A stretch of DNA of 64,000 bases from Kordiimonas aquimaris (GTDB lineage: Bacteria > Pseudomonadota > Alphaproteobacteria > Sphingomonadales > Kordiimonadaceae). Under the pieces are notes generated by a model. That model worked only from the letters and a program-made list of their open reading frames with translations, was not told the DNA's origin and did not search any database. The stretch is taken from the NCBI RefSeq assembly GCF_025574485.1, contig NZ_JAOBPO010000002.1, positions 374,501-438,500 on the forward strand. The letters run 5' to 3'. Position numbers and translations under genes: made by a program. Position 1 is the stretch's first letter. Every line of letters begins with the position of its first letter. Of the stretch, positions 28,508-37,657 are shown piece after piece.

Positions 28508-28842
28508 TGCCAATTATCCCTATGTAAATTTCCATTACGCATGCACCACCCATAGACACATATGTCCTATATCTGTTGTTGTATAAAGCAGCAGAAAAAT
28601 CAACTAAATGAAGAGATTTTAATATTGGTTAGTCGCCAGCATAAGCCCGTCAGGAGGTTATGTGTTTTATGATATACATATAAACGATAGTGATAGTTTG
28701 GTGATATAAAAACAAAATTTTGCCACAACATCATGAGTATTGTGGACATCTGATACTAGATATGGGAAAAATACGAATGTAACTGCACCGCTGTTTTATG
28801 TACGGAAATACAGTGCATAAACCCGGTATTGGAGAGCGAAAA
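28508..28842. other. Intergenic region between divergent oxygenase and lipoprotein genes
   Basis: 335 bp, AT-rich, with no gene I can support. It must hold promoters for both flanking genes. It contains a perfect Shine-Dalgarno-like AGGAGGT at 28653-28659, but only very short frames follow it. ggagag at 28831-28836 serves the lipoprotein start. Confidence 0.5.
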
Positions 28843-29298
28843 ATGAACTTAAAGTCAATTTTGATAGTATGCGCCGGCTTTATGCTTTCGGGGTGTGAGA
28901 CATTTAATAAAAACGAGGAGCCTGCAGCAGAAACTGTCGCGGGCTATCAGGGAACAGGTGCTGAACCGCCGCAAGAATTGTTGTTGTTGTTAGGCGATGC
29001 TATTGGAGATGTGCGTTTTCCTGAAGGTACCGAGATTGATCAAAAGCGCTCCATTATCCTCGGTGCGGGTGAAAACACGTATGGTAAATTGATTGGTGAT
29101 GTGCGGGCTGATAGCCAGCTGGTTGTTAAGTTCTTTAAAGATAATATGCCAAATGAAGGCTGGTCTTTAATCAGCGAATTTCAGGCTGATGACACAACAC
29201 TAACATATGATAAACCAACACGTGTCGCGGTGGTTCTCATTGAGCGTAGTAGCCGTTCGACGACCATCAGGTTAACCGTTACGCCGCGCAACAATTAA
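28843..29298 (+). CDS. Small lipoprotein of unknown function
   Basis: 151 aa from ATG 28843. The signal peptide ends in a lipobox LSGC (15-18), with Cys18 the acylation site and Glu19 following, which suggests outer-membrane or periplasmic display rather than retention by an Asp at +2. The mature part has a short acidic linker and then an ~110-residue alpha/beta domain (GDVRFPEGTEI, DSQLVVKFFKDNMPNEGW, TRVAVVLIERSSRSTTIRLTV). I do not recognise the family. It is 62 bp upstream of an ICMT-like gene in the same direction. Confidence 0.8.
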   Translation: MNLKSILIVCAGFMLSGCETFNKNEEPAAETVAGYQGTGAEPPQELLLLLGDAIGDVRFPEGTEIDQKRSIILGAGENTYGKLIGDVRADSQLVVKFFKDNMPNEGWSLISEFQADDTTLTYDKPTRVAVVLIERSSRSTTIRLTVTPRNN

Positions 29299-29360
29299 GA
29301 TGTGTACACGGTTAATATGATCGTGTGCGCTTATTGCTTATTTAATTGGGGATGCTGGTA

Positions 29361-29945
29361 ATGGCCATCGCTTTATGGTGGCCGGTTTTCCTCATCTGTG
29401 TTGCTGTTTTATGGGGTATTGCGCGCATCTTTTATATGCACCGTGCTAACGGTGTTAAAGTATTGTCTTTTCTTTCTCGTCCACAAACGCTTCAGGAGCG
29501 CAGCCTTGCCGTGCTTGGCCTTGTTGTGGATATATATTTGATTTTGCGTCCTGTTTATCCCGCGATTGATCAAAACATATATGTGGTCGCTTTCATTCCT
29601 CAGGCGTTCGGTTTGGTGGTTATGACAATGGGCATCGCTTTGATGATAATCTGTCAGGCATATATGGGGCATGCATGGCGGATCGGTGTGCCAACCGAGC
29701 GTGAAGATGGGCAACACGTTGTTCAATCCGGGCCGTTTCGGTTTAGCCGTAACCCAATCTATCTTGGCCTCATGCTGTTTTTGTTGGGGACGTTATTGTT
29801 GCTGCCTGGGCCATTAACGGTGATAGTTTTCACTCTGAGCGCCAGCTTAACCAATACACTTATCAAATCTGAAGAAGCCTTCATGCAGAAAAGCTTTGGT
29901 CAGGAGTATACAGATTACTGCCAAAGAGTACGCAGATGGTTTTAA
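29361..29945 (+). CDS. Isoprenylcysteine carboxyl methyltransferase-family membrane protein
   Basis: About 194 aa from ATG 29361, chosen because GGGG lies nine bases upstream; ATG 29352 is also possible. About five hydrophobic segments, then the ICMT/PEMT signature: VQSGPFRFSRNPIYLGLM and, near the end, SEEAFMQKSFGQEYTDYCQRV followed by RRWF. Bacterial members methylate small molecules or lipids with S-adenosylmethionine at the membrane; the substrate here is unknown. Its TAA stop is interlocked with the TAA stop of the convergent MATE gene at a palindromic TTAA. Confidence 0.87.
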   Translation: MAIALWWPVFLICVAVLWGIARIFYMHRANGVKVLSFLSRPQTLQERSLAVLGLVVDIYLILRPVYPAIDQNIYVVAFIPQAFGLVVMTMGIALMIICQAYMGHAWRIGVPTEREDGQHVVQSGPFRFSRNPIYLGLMLFLLGTLLLLPGPLTVIVFTLSASLTNTLIKSEEAFMQKSFGQEYTDYCQRVRRWF

Positions 29946-31498
29946 GTTTTCTTATTTAGGCCTTCAGTATTATCTGCTGTTGGGTCGTCAACAGCTTCTG
30001 TGTCGCACTGCACACCTGACGCATGAAATGCCCGTGCAGATGAATACGGCATCATGGGTGTGGAAGCTGTTGCGGCTTTTGCATCTTCCTCCGCTACTTC
30101 CTCGTCACGCGATATATTTGCTTGGTCTGCCACTTTTTGAATTGTGTTAAAGCAAACATACACGGCAATAATGCCAACAATCATGGAGCCAACAGCTTGG
30201 CCGATAAGGACACCTTCGGGCCCGTCAATGGCGGCGCCAGCAATTGCAAATGGGACTGTGCCAGCAGTGGCTTTCGTGACATTAAAAATAGTGGCTCTTA
30301 CTGGATAACCTAAATTATTAAATGTCGCATTGGCGACGAAAAGAGCGCCAAGGAAAGCAGTAAGTGGCACCACCCAGATGCAGAATGTACGGATCATATC
30401 AGCAGACGGGCCAGTTGCACTGAAGGTTGAGACAATCATTTCCTGGCACAGCAAAAATACGGCCCACAAAACGACTGTATAGCCCGCAATAAACCGAAGG
30501 GAGCTTGCTATCGTCTCATGAACGCGGTCGTATTTATGCGCACCGAGGTTTTGACCAATCACTGGTCCGATAGAACCCGACATGGAGAAAAACAGCGCAA
30601 AGGCAACCGGTGTTATGCGGGCAACAATGGTATTGCCTGCCACAACGCTGTCACCGTACTGTGCGATGAGTGCCACGACATATGCGTTTCCGATTGGTGT
30701 CGCTACGTTTGTTATGGTCGCGGGCATTGCGATCTTGAGCATAGGGCGGAGCGTGTCTACAAAATCTGAAACGCATATCCGTGTGCGCAGGCCGTGCACG
30801 CCGAATATGGCGCGTGCGCCCGCTGCAAACATTGCGATCCGTGCAGCTGCCGAGGCGTAGGCAGCGCCTTCCAGACCAAGTTCAAAACCAAAGATCAGTA
30901 TCGGGTCCAGAATGCCATTAACTACTGCCGCTGTAACCATTACCATCATGGCGCGGCGGGCATCTCCGAGCGCCCGCAGCACACCACCAGCCGCCATGCC
31001 TAGCCCCATAAAGGGTAAGGTTGGCAAGATAATATGCATATAGGACAGCGCAAGTTCGTGTGTGCGGCCATTTGCACCGATTAATGTCAAAATATTTGGC
31101 AGTAACGGATAGATAATAAGCATCACTGCGAAAGTTACCATGACAGTAAAAGCCATGGTGTTAAATACAATGCAGCCGGTTTTGGCTCGGTCACGTGCAC
31201 CCACAGCGCGCGCTGTTAAGGCGCCTGTTGCGATCGATAAACCAATACAAATAGACGCAGTAAAAAACAGGATAGTGCCAGCAAAGCCGATTGCAGCAGC
31301 CAGTTCTGCCTCACCGAGCAAGCTCAGAAAATACATATCCATCAGGTCAACGGCAAAAACAGACATCAGTCCAACAGCGCCTGTAAGCGTCATGACAATC
31401 ACATGTCGAAACACCGACCCTTGTGTAAACGGCGCATCAATGGTTGACGACGTTGTTCCTGTGCTGTTTTTTGCAGAAGGTTTGGGCGCCTCCGCCAT
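29942..31498 (-). CDS. MATE-family efflux transporter
   Basis: About 518 aa from ATG 31498 (GGAG seven bases upstream on the reverse strand). Twelve hydrophobic segments; early FRHVIVMTLTGAVGLMSVFAVDLMDMYFLS-like topology, GVLRALGDARRAMMV in the middle and a GPVIGQNLGAHKYDRV block in the second half, typical of Na+- or H+-coupled MATE exporters of cationic drugs or metabolites. A polar ~60-residue cytoplasmic tail follows the last helix. It ends tail-to-tail with the ICMT-like gene. Confidence 0.93.
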   Translation of the reverse strand: MAEAPKPSAKNSTGTTSSTIDAPFTQGSVFRHVIVMTLTGAVGLMSVFAVDLMDMYFLSLLGEAELAAAIGFAGTILFFTASICIGLSIATGALTARAVGARDRAKTGCIVFNTMAFTVMVTFAVMLIIYPLLPNILTLIGANGRTHELALSYMHIILPTLPFMGLGMAAGGVLRALGDARRAMMVMVTAAVVNGILDPILIFGFELGLEGAAYASAAARIAMFAAGARAIFGVHGLRTRICVSDFVDTLRPMLKIAMPATITNVATPIGNAYVVALIAQYGDSVVAGNTIVARITPVAFALFFSMSGSIGPVIGQNLGAHKYDRVHETIASSLRFIAGYTVVLWAVFLLCQEMIVSTFSATGPSADMIRTFCIWVVPLTAFLGALFVANATFNNLGYPVRATIFNVTKATAGTVPFAIAGAAIDGPEGVLIGQAVGSMIVGIIAVYVCFNTIQKVADQANISRDEEVAEEDAKAATASTPMMPYSSARAFHASGVQCDTEAVDDPTADNTEGLNKKT

Positions 31499-31726
31499 AC
31501 GCGTCTCCAGCCTCAATTCGGCGTTTAGTGTTTTCGTTCGGTCCGTTTGAGGTTTCTCTATCGAGTTACACTGTTGGCAGGCCACTTACTTGTGACAAAA
31601 GACAGGTTTGACGGGGCAAAGTCAAACAACAGTTTTGTGATGGCGCTATAAGTTTATGTATGACACTTTAAGTGTGAATTCAGCATGAGGTTAGGGGTGA
31701 GTAATTCCTTGATGGTTTAGCTTAAA

Positions 31727-32458
31727 TTAACGTGAAACCTGACCAGAAATCCATGTGATCAAACGATCAGGAAGTGTGGGCTGCGATGTCAAAAGTGCTG
31801 TTGCATGCCCGCCCTCAGGGTAAGTCCATATCTCGCCGTACTTGCGCATTTTTAGAAATGCAGCGGCTTTAGGCGCCCATGTGTGATCGTCTTCGGCCCA
31901 AACGAACAATAATGGCACCTCCGCCATCTGCATGCGGATCATTGACTCGGGGCTAATAATACCTGAAGCCAATATGACATAAAAGCTAGCAAAACCATCT
32001 ACCACACCAGCTTTGCTTGCAAGGTTGCCGCTATAGCTGGCTGCAATAATACCAAGATTTTCTGTGTTTACGTCAGTGCGATTGTGTAGAAATTTTCGCG
32101 CCGCGTTTACGTCCGGCCATGCGTCAAATACCAATTCATTGTCAACTTCACCATATGGAAGCTTGCGCTTGTTTATACTTTCGCCGTGACCGCGTAAATC
32201 AATGCGTAGCGATGCGATACCTGCTTCACCGAGTGTAACTGCCAAATCATCATAAACGCGCCTGTTACCGCGCCACATTGTGTGCAGTAAAATGACAACT
32301 GGGGGCGGGGAACTACTTTCGGGAATATGAAGATCACCAATTATTTTCCAACCATCACTATCAATGACAACGCGTTCTTCGCCTTGGGCGAAAGTGGTAG
32401 ATGATGCGGCACATATTATGATAATTGCAACTAATGTCCTGAGCATGTTTGAAAGCAT
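31727..32458 (-). CDS. Exported alpha/beta hydrolase
   Basis: 243 aa with a signal peptide ending in TTFAQG (cleavage near residue 25). It has an alpha/beta-hydrolase fold: VVILLHTMWRGN oxyanion region, LRIDLRGHGES, nucleophile in IIAASYSGN (Ala replaces the first Gly of GxSxG), acid in WAEDDH and His in YPEGGHAT. Probably a periplasmic serine esterase or peptidase of unknown substrate. An alternative start is ATG five codons in (MLRTL). The flanking gaps are 228 bp (toward the MATE gene) and 214 bp (toward the S51 gene), with no further gene seen in either. Confidence 0.87.
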   Translation of the reverse strand: MLSNMLRTLVAIIIICAASSTTFAQGEERVVIDSDGWKIIGDLHIPESSSPPPVVILLHTMWRGNRRVYDDLAVTLGEAGIASLRIDLRGHGESINKRKLPYGEVDNELVFDAWPDVNAARKFLHNRTDVNTENLGIIAASYSGNLASKAGVVDGFASFYVILASGIISPESMIRMQMAEVPLLFVWAEDDHTWAPKAAAFLKMRKYGEIWTYPEGGHATALLTSQPTLPDRLITWISGQVSR

Positions 32459-32672
32459 GGTTTTCTTTCCTGTTTTTCACTCAAAATTGTGTTTTTGCAT
32501 TAAACCCATTATTGATCAGAAATGTAACACTATTACATAATGTATACAAGCGAGTAGCTTTGCGCCGAATGTCGGGTTGAACTCTGATGCTTCAGTTCGT
32601 GTTTACGGAAATGTGTTTGGTAATTTCACCAAGCAACGCATAGAAAATACTAGGTTATTACAGGGGGAAATC

Positions 32673-34385
32673 ATGAAACGTGCCGCGAGAAACATTTCTT
32701 TGGCAATTACTATTGGGGTGTTAGCGGTTGTTAGTGTGTCTGCACAGCAAGTGCCAACAATAGTTGGTGCGGGGGTGGTTTCGACGCCTGCACGCGAGTT
32801 TGCAACCACGGTTAGTGCTGATGGCAATGCTATATATTTCAATCGGGCATCTGAAGATGGTGTCTGGCGTATATGGATGTCACGTAAAGTAAACGATGAA
32901 TGGCGCGAAGCGCGTCCATTGCCCTTTTCAAGTGATCGCTATAGTGATGTTGACCCTTTCCTCAGCAGGTCCGGTGATCGTCTTTATTTTAGTAGTGACC
33001 GGCCTCTTCCATACGACGAAAACCTTGAGCCAAGACCAGATAACAATACATGGTTTTCTGCGCGGGTTGGGGAAAACTGGTCGGCCCCGCAATATGTGGC
33101 GGATGATATTAATAGCGCTGCATCTGAAACATTCTTCTCAGAGAGTGACACTGGTCTAGCTGTTTTTACCCGTTTTGGTGAAGGCCAAGGGCGTGCACGC
33201 CCTGCAAACCTGATGATGGTACAGCGCAGTGCTGGCGGGTTTGGCGATATATCACAAATCCCTGTTGCACCGACTGGCTTGCGTGTCAGTAATCCGGCCA
33301 TTGCCCCTAGCGGTAATTTGATTGTTGCAGCCGGTACTATGAACGGTAAAGGACCTGATCTTTATTACACAGTAAGAGAAGCGGGCATCTGGTCAGCTTT
33401 TCAAGCATTTGATGCATCTATTAACACGATAGAACACGCTGAGTTTGCACCTTATATCAGCAACGATGGAAGCATATTATATTTCAGTGCTGACTTGCCA
33501 AACTCTGAAGCTGGCGATGATGACCTGTACAGCGTTGATTTGCCTGAAAACCTGGCAGATATTGCCGCAGTCAAAACACATTACGGTCCGCAAAAGGGCG
33601 CGTTGGTTATTGTTGGCGGCGGTGGTACTGCGGGCACAAAAATCATGGACAAGTTTATCTCGCTTGGTGGCGGCAAAGACAATGGGCGGTTTGTCATTGT
33701 TCCAACGGCAGGTGGAAACCGAGATGCGGATGATTCCGTTCGGGTGTTTAATGAAGATGATATACTGAAGCGCTGGCGCGAACGCGGCCTGAAAAACGTT
33801 ACTATGCTGCACACGCATGACCCCGCCGTAGCGGATACTGATGCGTTTATAGAAAACCTGCGCAGTGCAACGGCTGTCTGGTTCAATGGTGGGCGTCAAT
33901 GGAATATTGTTGATAGCTATGCTGGTACTAAAACGTATGACGCATTTCATGCGGTGCTTGCGCGAGGTGGTGTTGTCGGCGGCAGTTCAGCAGGTGCAAG
34001 TATTCAAGGCGAATACTTGGTGCGCGGTGATACCAAGGGCTCAAACATCGTGATGACTGATGAAGTTAATCACCAGAAGGGGTTTGAGTTTTTGCGTCGT
34101 TCCGCCATTGATCAACATATCAACACCCGTGTGCGCTGGGATGATATAATACCAGTTATGGAAGCCCGACCTGATCTGCTTGGCATTGGCCTGTCGGAGC
34201 GTACAGCTATTATTGTAACTGGTGATCGATTTGAGGTCATGGGGGCGTGGAAAGTTGCCGTGCATGACAATACGCGGCAATATCAGCCTTGGGAAAAACC
34301 TTATTTTGTACTTCAGGCTGGAGATGTCTTTAACATGCGCACGCGTAAAGTTGAGGCCCGTGGTATTGGTCGCTTGCCACAATAA
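32673..34385 (+). CDS. Beta-propeller / peptidase S51 (cyanophycinase-like) fusion, exported
   Basis: 570 aa from ATG 32673 (AGGGGGAAA upstream). A signal peptide ends near SVSAQQ (about 25). Residues about 35-300 have PD40/TolB-type propeller repeats (VSADGNAIYFNR, SRSGDRLYFSSDR, ISNDGSILYFSADL). Residues about 305-560 are a peptidase S51 domain: ALVIVGGGGTAG, VIVPTAGG, VWFNGGRQWNI and the nucleophile motif GGSSAGA (Ser439). S51 enzymes are cyanophycinases, dipeptidase E and relatives. It probably degrades a peptide or polymer in the periplasm. The propeller fusion is unusual; an isolated cyanophycinase would be about 260-400 aa. A terminator follows. Confidence 0.88.
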   Translation: MKRAARNISLAITIGVLAVVSVSAQQVPTIVGAGVVSTPAREFATTVSADGNAIYFNRASEDGVWRIWMSRKVNDEWREARPLPFSSDRYSDVDPFLSRSGDRLYFSSDRPLPYDENLEPRPDNNTWFSARVGENWSAPQYVADDINSAASETFFSESDTGLAVFTRFGEGQGRARPANLMMVQRSAGGFGDISQIPVAPTGLRVSNPAIAPSGNLIVAAGTMNGKGPDLYYTVREAGIWSAFQAFDASINTIEHAEFAPYISNDGSILYFSADLPNSEAGDDDLYSVDLPENLADIAAVKTHYGPQKGALVIVGGGGTAGTKIMDKFISLGGGKDNGRFVIVPTAGGNRDADDSVRVFNEDDILKRWRERGLKNVTMLHTHDPAVADTDAFIENLRSATAVWFNGGRQWNIVDSYAGTKTYDAFHAVLARGGVVGGSSAGASIQGEYLVRGDTKGSNIVMTDEVNHQKGFEFLRRSAIDQHINTRVRWDDIIPVMEARPDLLGIGLSERTAIIVTGDRFEVMGAWKVAVHDNTRQYQPWEKPYFVLQAGDVFNMRTRKVEARGIGRLPQ

Positions 34386-34410
34386 GACATAGGTTTGTCT
34401 GTCAAGGAAA

Positions 34411-34436
34411 AGACCTGCACAATCGTGCAGGTCTTT
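34411..34436. terminator. Bidirectional rho-independent terminator
   Basis: AGACCTGCAC, loop AATC, GTGCAGGTCT, then TTTTT. A perfect ten-pair stem between the convergent S51-fusion and DEAD-box genes; the preceding AAAA supplies the T-run for the reverse strand. Confidence 0.92.
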
Positions 34437-34447
34437 TTATGTGTGCC

Positions 34448-35932
34448 CTACGCTGAACGCTTGCGCGCATTGGCATTTGCGCCGACAAAACGCTGTAGTC
34501 CAGCAAGATCAGCATTCTCGCCGTGAGGCCTGTTGGATTGAGGCTTGCGCTTCGTTTTATTCTGATTGCTATTATTATTTGAGGCATTTGGGTTGCCAGC
34601 AGAACTGTTGCTGTTTGCACCATCAGCCTGTGCCGACTTATTGCGACGACGTCTGCGGTTGGCTTGCTTAGCAGCGTTTGCATTGGGGCCAGTTTGCTCG
34701 TTTTGGCGCTGACCACCTTGGCCGCGACCTCGGCCGCCGCCACCGCGTCCGCCACGTCCGCCAGCTGGTTTCTTGGCGGCAGCAGCAACGGCTACTTTTT
34801 CCGCGTCAGTTAGTGCAGGCCGGTCAGCCAGCGCTTTGCCTGTCAATTTTTCAATATCTGTCAGGTATTCCCGCTCTTCCGGATCACAAAAAGAAATTGC
34901 CATACCGCTTTTACCTGCTCGCGCGGTTCGGCCGATGCGGTGCACATATACCTCTGGAACGTTTGGTAGTTCAAAGTTGATCACAAGCGATACATCGTCA
35001 ATGTCGATGCCGCGTGCAGCTATATCGGTTGCGACCATCACAGCGATATCACCTGACTTGAAGCCATTGAGCGCTTTTGTACGTGCGCCTTGGCTTTTGT
35101 TGCCGTGGATTGCAGCAGCTGTATGGCCCGCTTGTTCAATAAAGCGCGTAACCTTGTTGGCACCGTGTTTGGTGCGCGTAAAGACAATAGCGCGGTCAAA
35201 CTTTTCGTTATTGAGCACCTTAATCAAGGCATCGCGTTTGTCTGATTTTGGCATGAACAAAATTTTCTGTTCAATACGCTCAATTGGCTTGGAAGCTGGT
35301 GCAACGGCGATTTCAACAGGGCTTTTCAGAAAGTCATGCGAAAGGCTGCGAATTTGCTTTGGCATTGTTGCAGACAACAGCACAGTTTGGCGCTTCTTAG
35401 GCAGCTTGGCCATGATCCGGCGAATGGCCGGAATAAAGCCCATATCCAGCATTTGGTCTGCTTCGTCCAACACGACTGTGCGTGTTTCAGCCAGATTAAT
35501 CACGCCTTGCTGCATATGATCTTCAAGGCGACCAGGAGTGGCAACCAAGATGTTAACACCGCGAGCCATTGCTCTGATCTGCGGCGCTGGTTTCACACCC
35601 CCTGTTATCAAGGTAGACGTGAAATACATATGCTCGCCGTATGTTTTGATAGCATCATGAATTTGAGCGGCAAGCTCGCGTGTTGGTGCCAAAATCAAAG
35701 CCTGACAATGTTTGCCAGACAGGTTGATTGTTTCCTGCCCGATTTTTTGTAGTATCGGCAATACGAAAGCCGCGGTTTTGCCGGTGCCGGTTTGTGCGAT
35801 ACCAATGAGGTCTTGTCCCTTCAGCATTACAGGTATGGTTTTTTCCTGAATCGGAGTAGGGGTGCTGTAGCCAGCGCCTGTCAGCGCGCGCAGCAAAGCC
35901 TCGGATAAGCCGAGGTCGTTAAATTGTGTCAA
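34448..35932 (-). CDS. DEAD-box ATP-dependent RNA helicase (RhlE-like)
   Basis: About 494 aa from TTG 35932 (MTQFNDLGLS...); no ATG fits, GTG 35971 is an alternative, and the frame is open to 36139 without family resemblance. It has all helicase motifs: Q motif TPTPIQ, AQTGTGKT (46-53), PTRELAAQI, VVLDEADQMLDMGF, LLSATMP, ATDIAARGIDI and HRIGRTARAG. The C-terminal ~120 residues are disordered: Gly/Arg-rich, then an Arg run, then Asn/Ser/Gln-rich. It unwinds RNA in ribosome assembly or decay; such tails bind RNA and favour condensates. Confidence 0.92.
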   Translation of the reverse strand: MTQFNDLGLSEALLRALTGAGYSTPTPIQEKTIPVMLKGQDLIGIAQTGTGKTAAFVLPILQKIGQETINLSGKHCQALILAPTRELAAQIHDAIKTYGEHMYFTSTLITGGVKPAPQIRAMARGVNILVATPGRLEDHMQQGVINLAETRTVVLDEADQMLDMGFIPAIRRIMAKLPKKRQTVLLSATMPKQIRSLSHDFLKSPVEIAVAPASKPIERIEQKILFMPKSDKRDALIKVLNNEKFDRAIVFTRTKHGANKVTRFIEQAGHTAAAIHGNKSQGARTKALNGFKSGDIAVMVATDIAARGIDIDDVSLVINFELPNVPEVYVHRIGRTARAGKSGMAISFCDPEEREYLTDIEKLTGKALADRPALTDAEKVAVAAAAKKPAGGRGGRGGGGRGRGQGGQRQNEQTGPNANAAKQANRRRRRNKSAQADGANSNSSAGNPNASNNNSNQNKTKRKPQSNRPHGENADLAGLQRFVGANANARKRSA

Positions 35933-36168
35933 AGAATTACTTTCAAGAGAGCCGCCGCGCCTATTGTGCACGTGTTCAAAACTCTTTTTGTATCTGAGAA
36001 GCTTGCAAAGATAAGCCACCGAATGTCTGATGCCTTGGGCATCCAGGGGCGCGGGTTTTCTTTTGAAGCTGCGCCAAACACACGCCGCCAACGGGGTTAC
36101 CGTTATCTTCGCGCGATGTGTATGCCCGCCTTTGATCATAGTTCACAGGCAATAGCAAACTAATTCGC

Positions 36169-36567
36169 TTATGTGTTTGTTTTGCTGCGTTCAAAGAAGT
36201 TATGCATACCATAACCAACCGCTAGCAAGACAATAGCTATAACATCAATCTGTAAGACGCGGTCTAGTAAGGCGTTTGATGGTGAATTTGACGGATAAAG
36301 CCAAACGAAGCTGATCATGGATAAAAAACCAAAAATTGTTGCTGTTTTGCGCAGCGTTGGTTTGAATGCGGACAGAATAATATACCCACCAACAATACCG
36401 AACAAAACGGCGCGGTGGCGCAGCAGCAGCAACATGTCAGGTGAATTGATCTCTACTCCATACAGGGTCTCAAGTCTGGCTTGTCCTAACACGCCCATCA
36501 ACGGAGCGAAGTTAATAAAGCCGACGATAACAAACAGCAATGTAACGATATATTTGAGGATGCTCAT
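36169..36567 (-). CDS. Small four-helix membrane protein of unknown function
   Basis: 132 aa with four hydrophobic segments (about 5-25, 48-68, 76-92, 103-122) and a polar loop containing LLLLRHRAVLFG. I recognise no firm family; similar small membrane proteins are sometimes annotated by error as phosphopantetheine adenylyltransferase. It ends 15 bp before the start side of the amidohydrolase gene's 3' end, in the same direction, downstream of that gene. Confidence 0.75.
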   Translation of the reverse strand: MSILKYIVTLLFVIVGFINFAPLMGVLGQARLETLYGVEINSPDMLLLLRHRAVLFGIVGGYIILSAFKPTLRKTATIFGFLSMISFVWLYPSNSPSNALLDRVLQIDVIAIVLLAVGYGMHNFFERSKTNT

Positions 36568-36582
36568 GATTGTTACTTTCCC

Positions 36583-37572
36583 TTATAATCGGTATACGCG
36601 GGCAGCTGTACCTTTGAACATCATCTCTTGTTCCGTTTCGCTGTACCCGCTCGCGATTTTCTTCAAGCCATTCCATAGCACATTATAGTTGATTGACAGA
36701 CGATCTACCGGAAAGTTGCTTTCAAACATGCAGCGATCCGCGCCAAAGCAACTGATTGCATGATGATAGTAGCGTGCCTGTGCTTCGACAAACTCGTCTG
36801 ACGTTGGGGGCAGCTCGCGTCCCATCCAGCCAAAGCCATTATCGGGCATGGCAAGGCCACCCAGTTTGGCCACCACATTAGGACAGGCTGCAATGGCTGC
36901 GATATCATCTTTCCATTGCGCGAATATTTCTTCTCGTTTTCCTGCATATGGTCCAACACCAAGTGGTGTGCCAAAGTGGTCCAGAACCATAGTTGTACCG
37001 GGAACGGCTTTTGCCAAATCCTGAAATTCAAGGTTTTGCGGATGATAATGCCATGTGTCGTATGTGAGACCGCGTTCGCCCAGTCTTGCAACGCCTTCGC
37101 GGAAATTTTCCTGCGCATACAGGTTCTGCGGGGCAGGCGGCGGAATTGTTAGTGCTTCAGGATGAGGGCTCCATGCACCAGCGTGCCGGATACCGCGAAG
37201 CAGGCCATTGCTGGCCTCTAGGTGAGCATCAAGCACATCGTCAAGCGCAGGGTTTGTCAAATCTGCATGAGCTATGATACCGGCAATTTCGATGTTGTCA
37301 GCAGCGTTTGATTGCGCGGCACGGGCCGCGATATATTCAGTTTCACCCACACACTTCATGTGCTCTGGGCCATCTGAGCGATAGCTGGAGCCGCATTCCA
37401 TGAATACGGTTTTAATGATGTTGTGACCGGCACCAGTGTCCGCCTGCAGGTCTTTCAGATCATACAGTAATTCTGGGATTTGCCACAAGTGATGGTGCGG
37501 ATCGATAATTTCCCGCGCTGGATCAATGGTTGTTTCTGTTACCTGATCCAGCCATGCATCATTGTTAAACAT
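36583..37572 (-). CDS. Amidohydrolase-family (amidohydrolase 2) TIM-barrel hydrolase
   Basis: 329 aa. The N-terminal metal-binding motif reads IIDPHHHLW (about 22-30), with VFMECGSSY, LRGIRHAGAW, VLDHFGTP and the C-terminal RCMFESNFPVD, all characteristic of the lactonase/decarboxylase-like amidohydrolase-2 family. It hydrolyses a lactone or decarboxylates a small ring substrate, not further definable. GAGAGGG lies six bases before ATG 37572. The small membrane-protein gene follows at 15 bp and may be co-transcribed. Confidence 0.9.
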   Translation of the reverse strand: MFNNDAWLDQVTETTIDPAREIIDPHHHLWQIPELLYDLKDLQADTGAGHNIIKTVFMECGSSYRSDGPEHMKCVGETEYIAARAAQSNAADNIEIAGIIAHADLTNPALDDVLDAHLEASNGLLRGIRHAGAWSPHPEALTIPPPAPQNLYAQENFREGVARLGERGLTYDTWHYHPQNLEFQDLAKAVPGTTMVLDHFGTPLGVGPYAGKREEIFAQWKDDIAAIAACPNVVAKLGGLAMPDNGFGWMGRELPPTSDEFVEAQARYYHHAISCFGADRCMFESNFPVDRLSINYNVLWNGLKKIASGYSETEQEMMFKGTAARVYRL

Positions 37573-37657
37573 GCCAATGCCCTCTCCAGTTTATCTAAAC
37601 CCTGGAGAGTATCGTTGCCTGTTTCACAATGGTTTTCAAGCAAAGGGTTAACAACGA

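Noticed and set aside
28653-28710. Perfect AGGAGGT followed by very short frames (possible leader peptide)
   Set aside because: The longest frame at a suitable distance is about 15 codons, with no regulatory stem-loops or codon run suggesting attenuation.
35933-36139. N-terminal extension of the DEAD-box helicase
   Set aside because: Basic, low-complexity translation without family similarity and no good ribosome-binding site at its start; the Q-motif domain begins right after TTG 35932.
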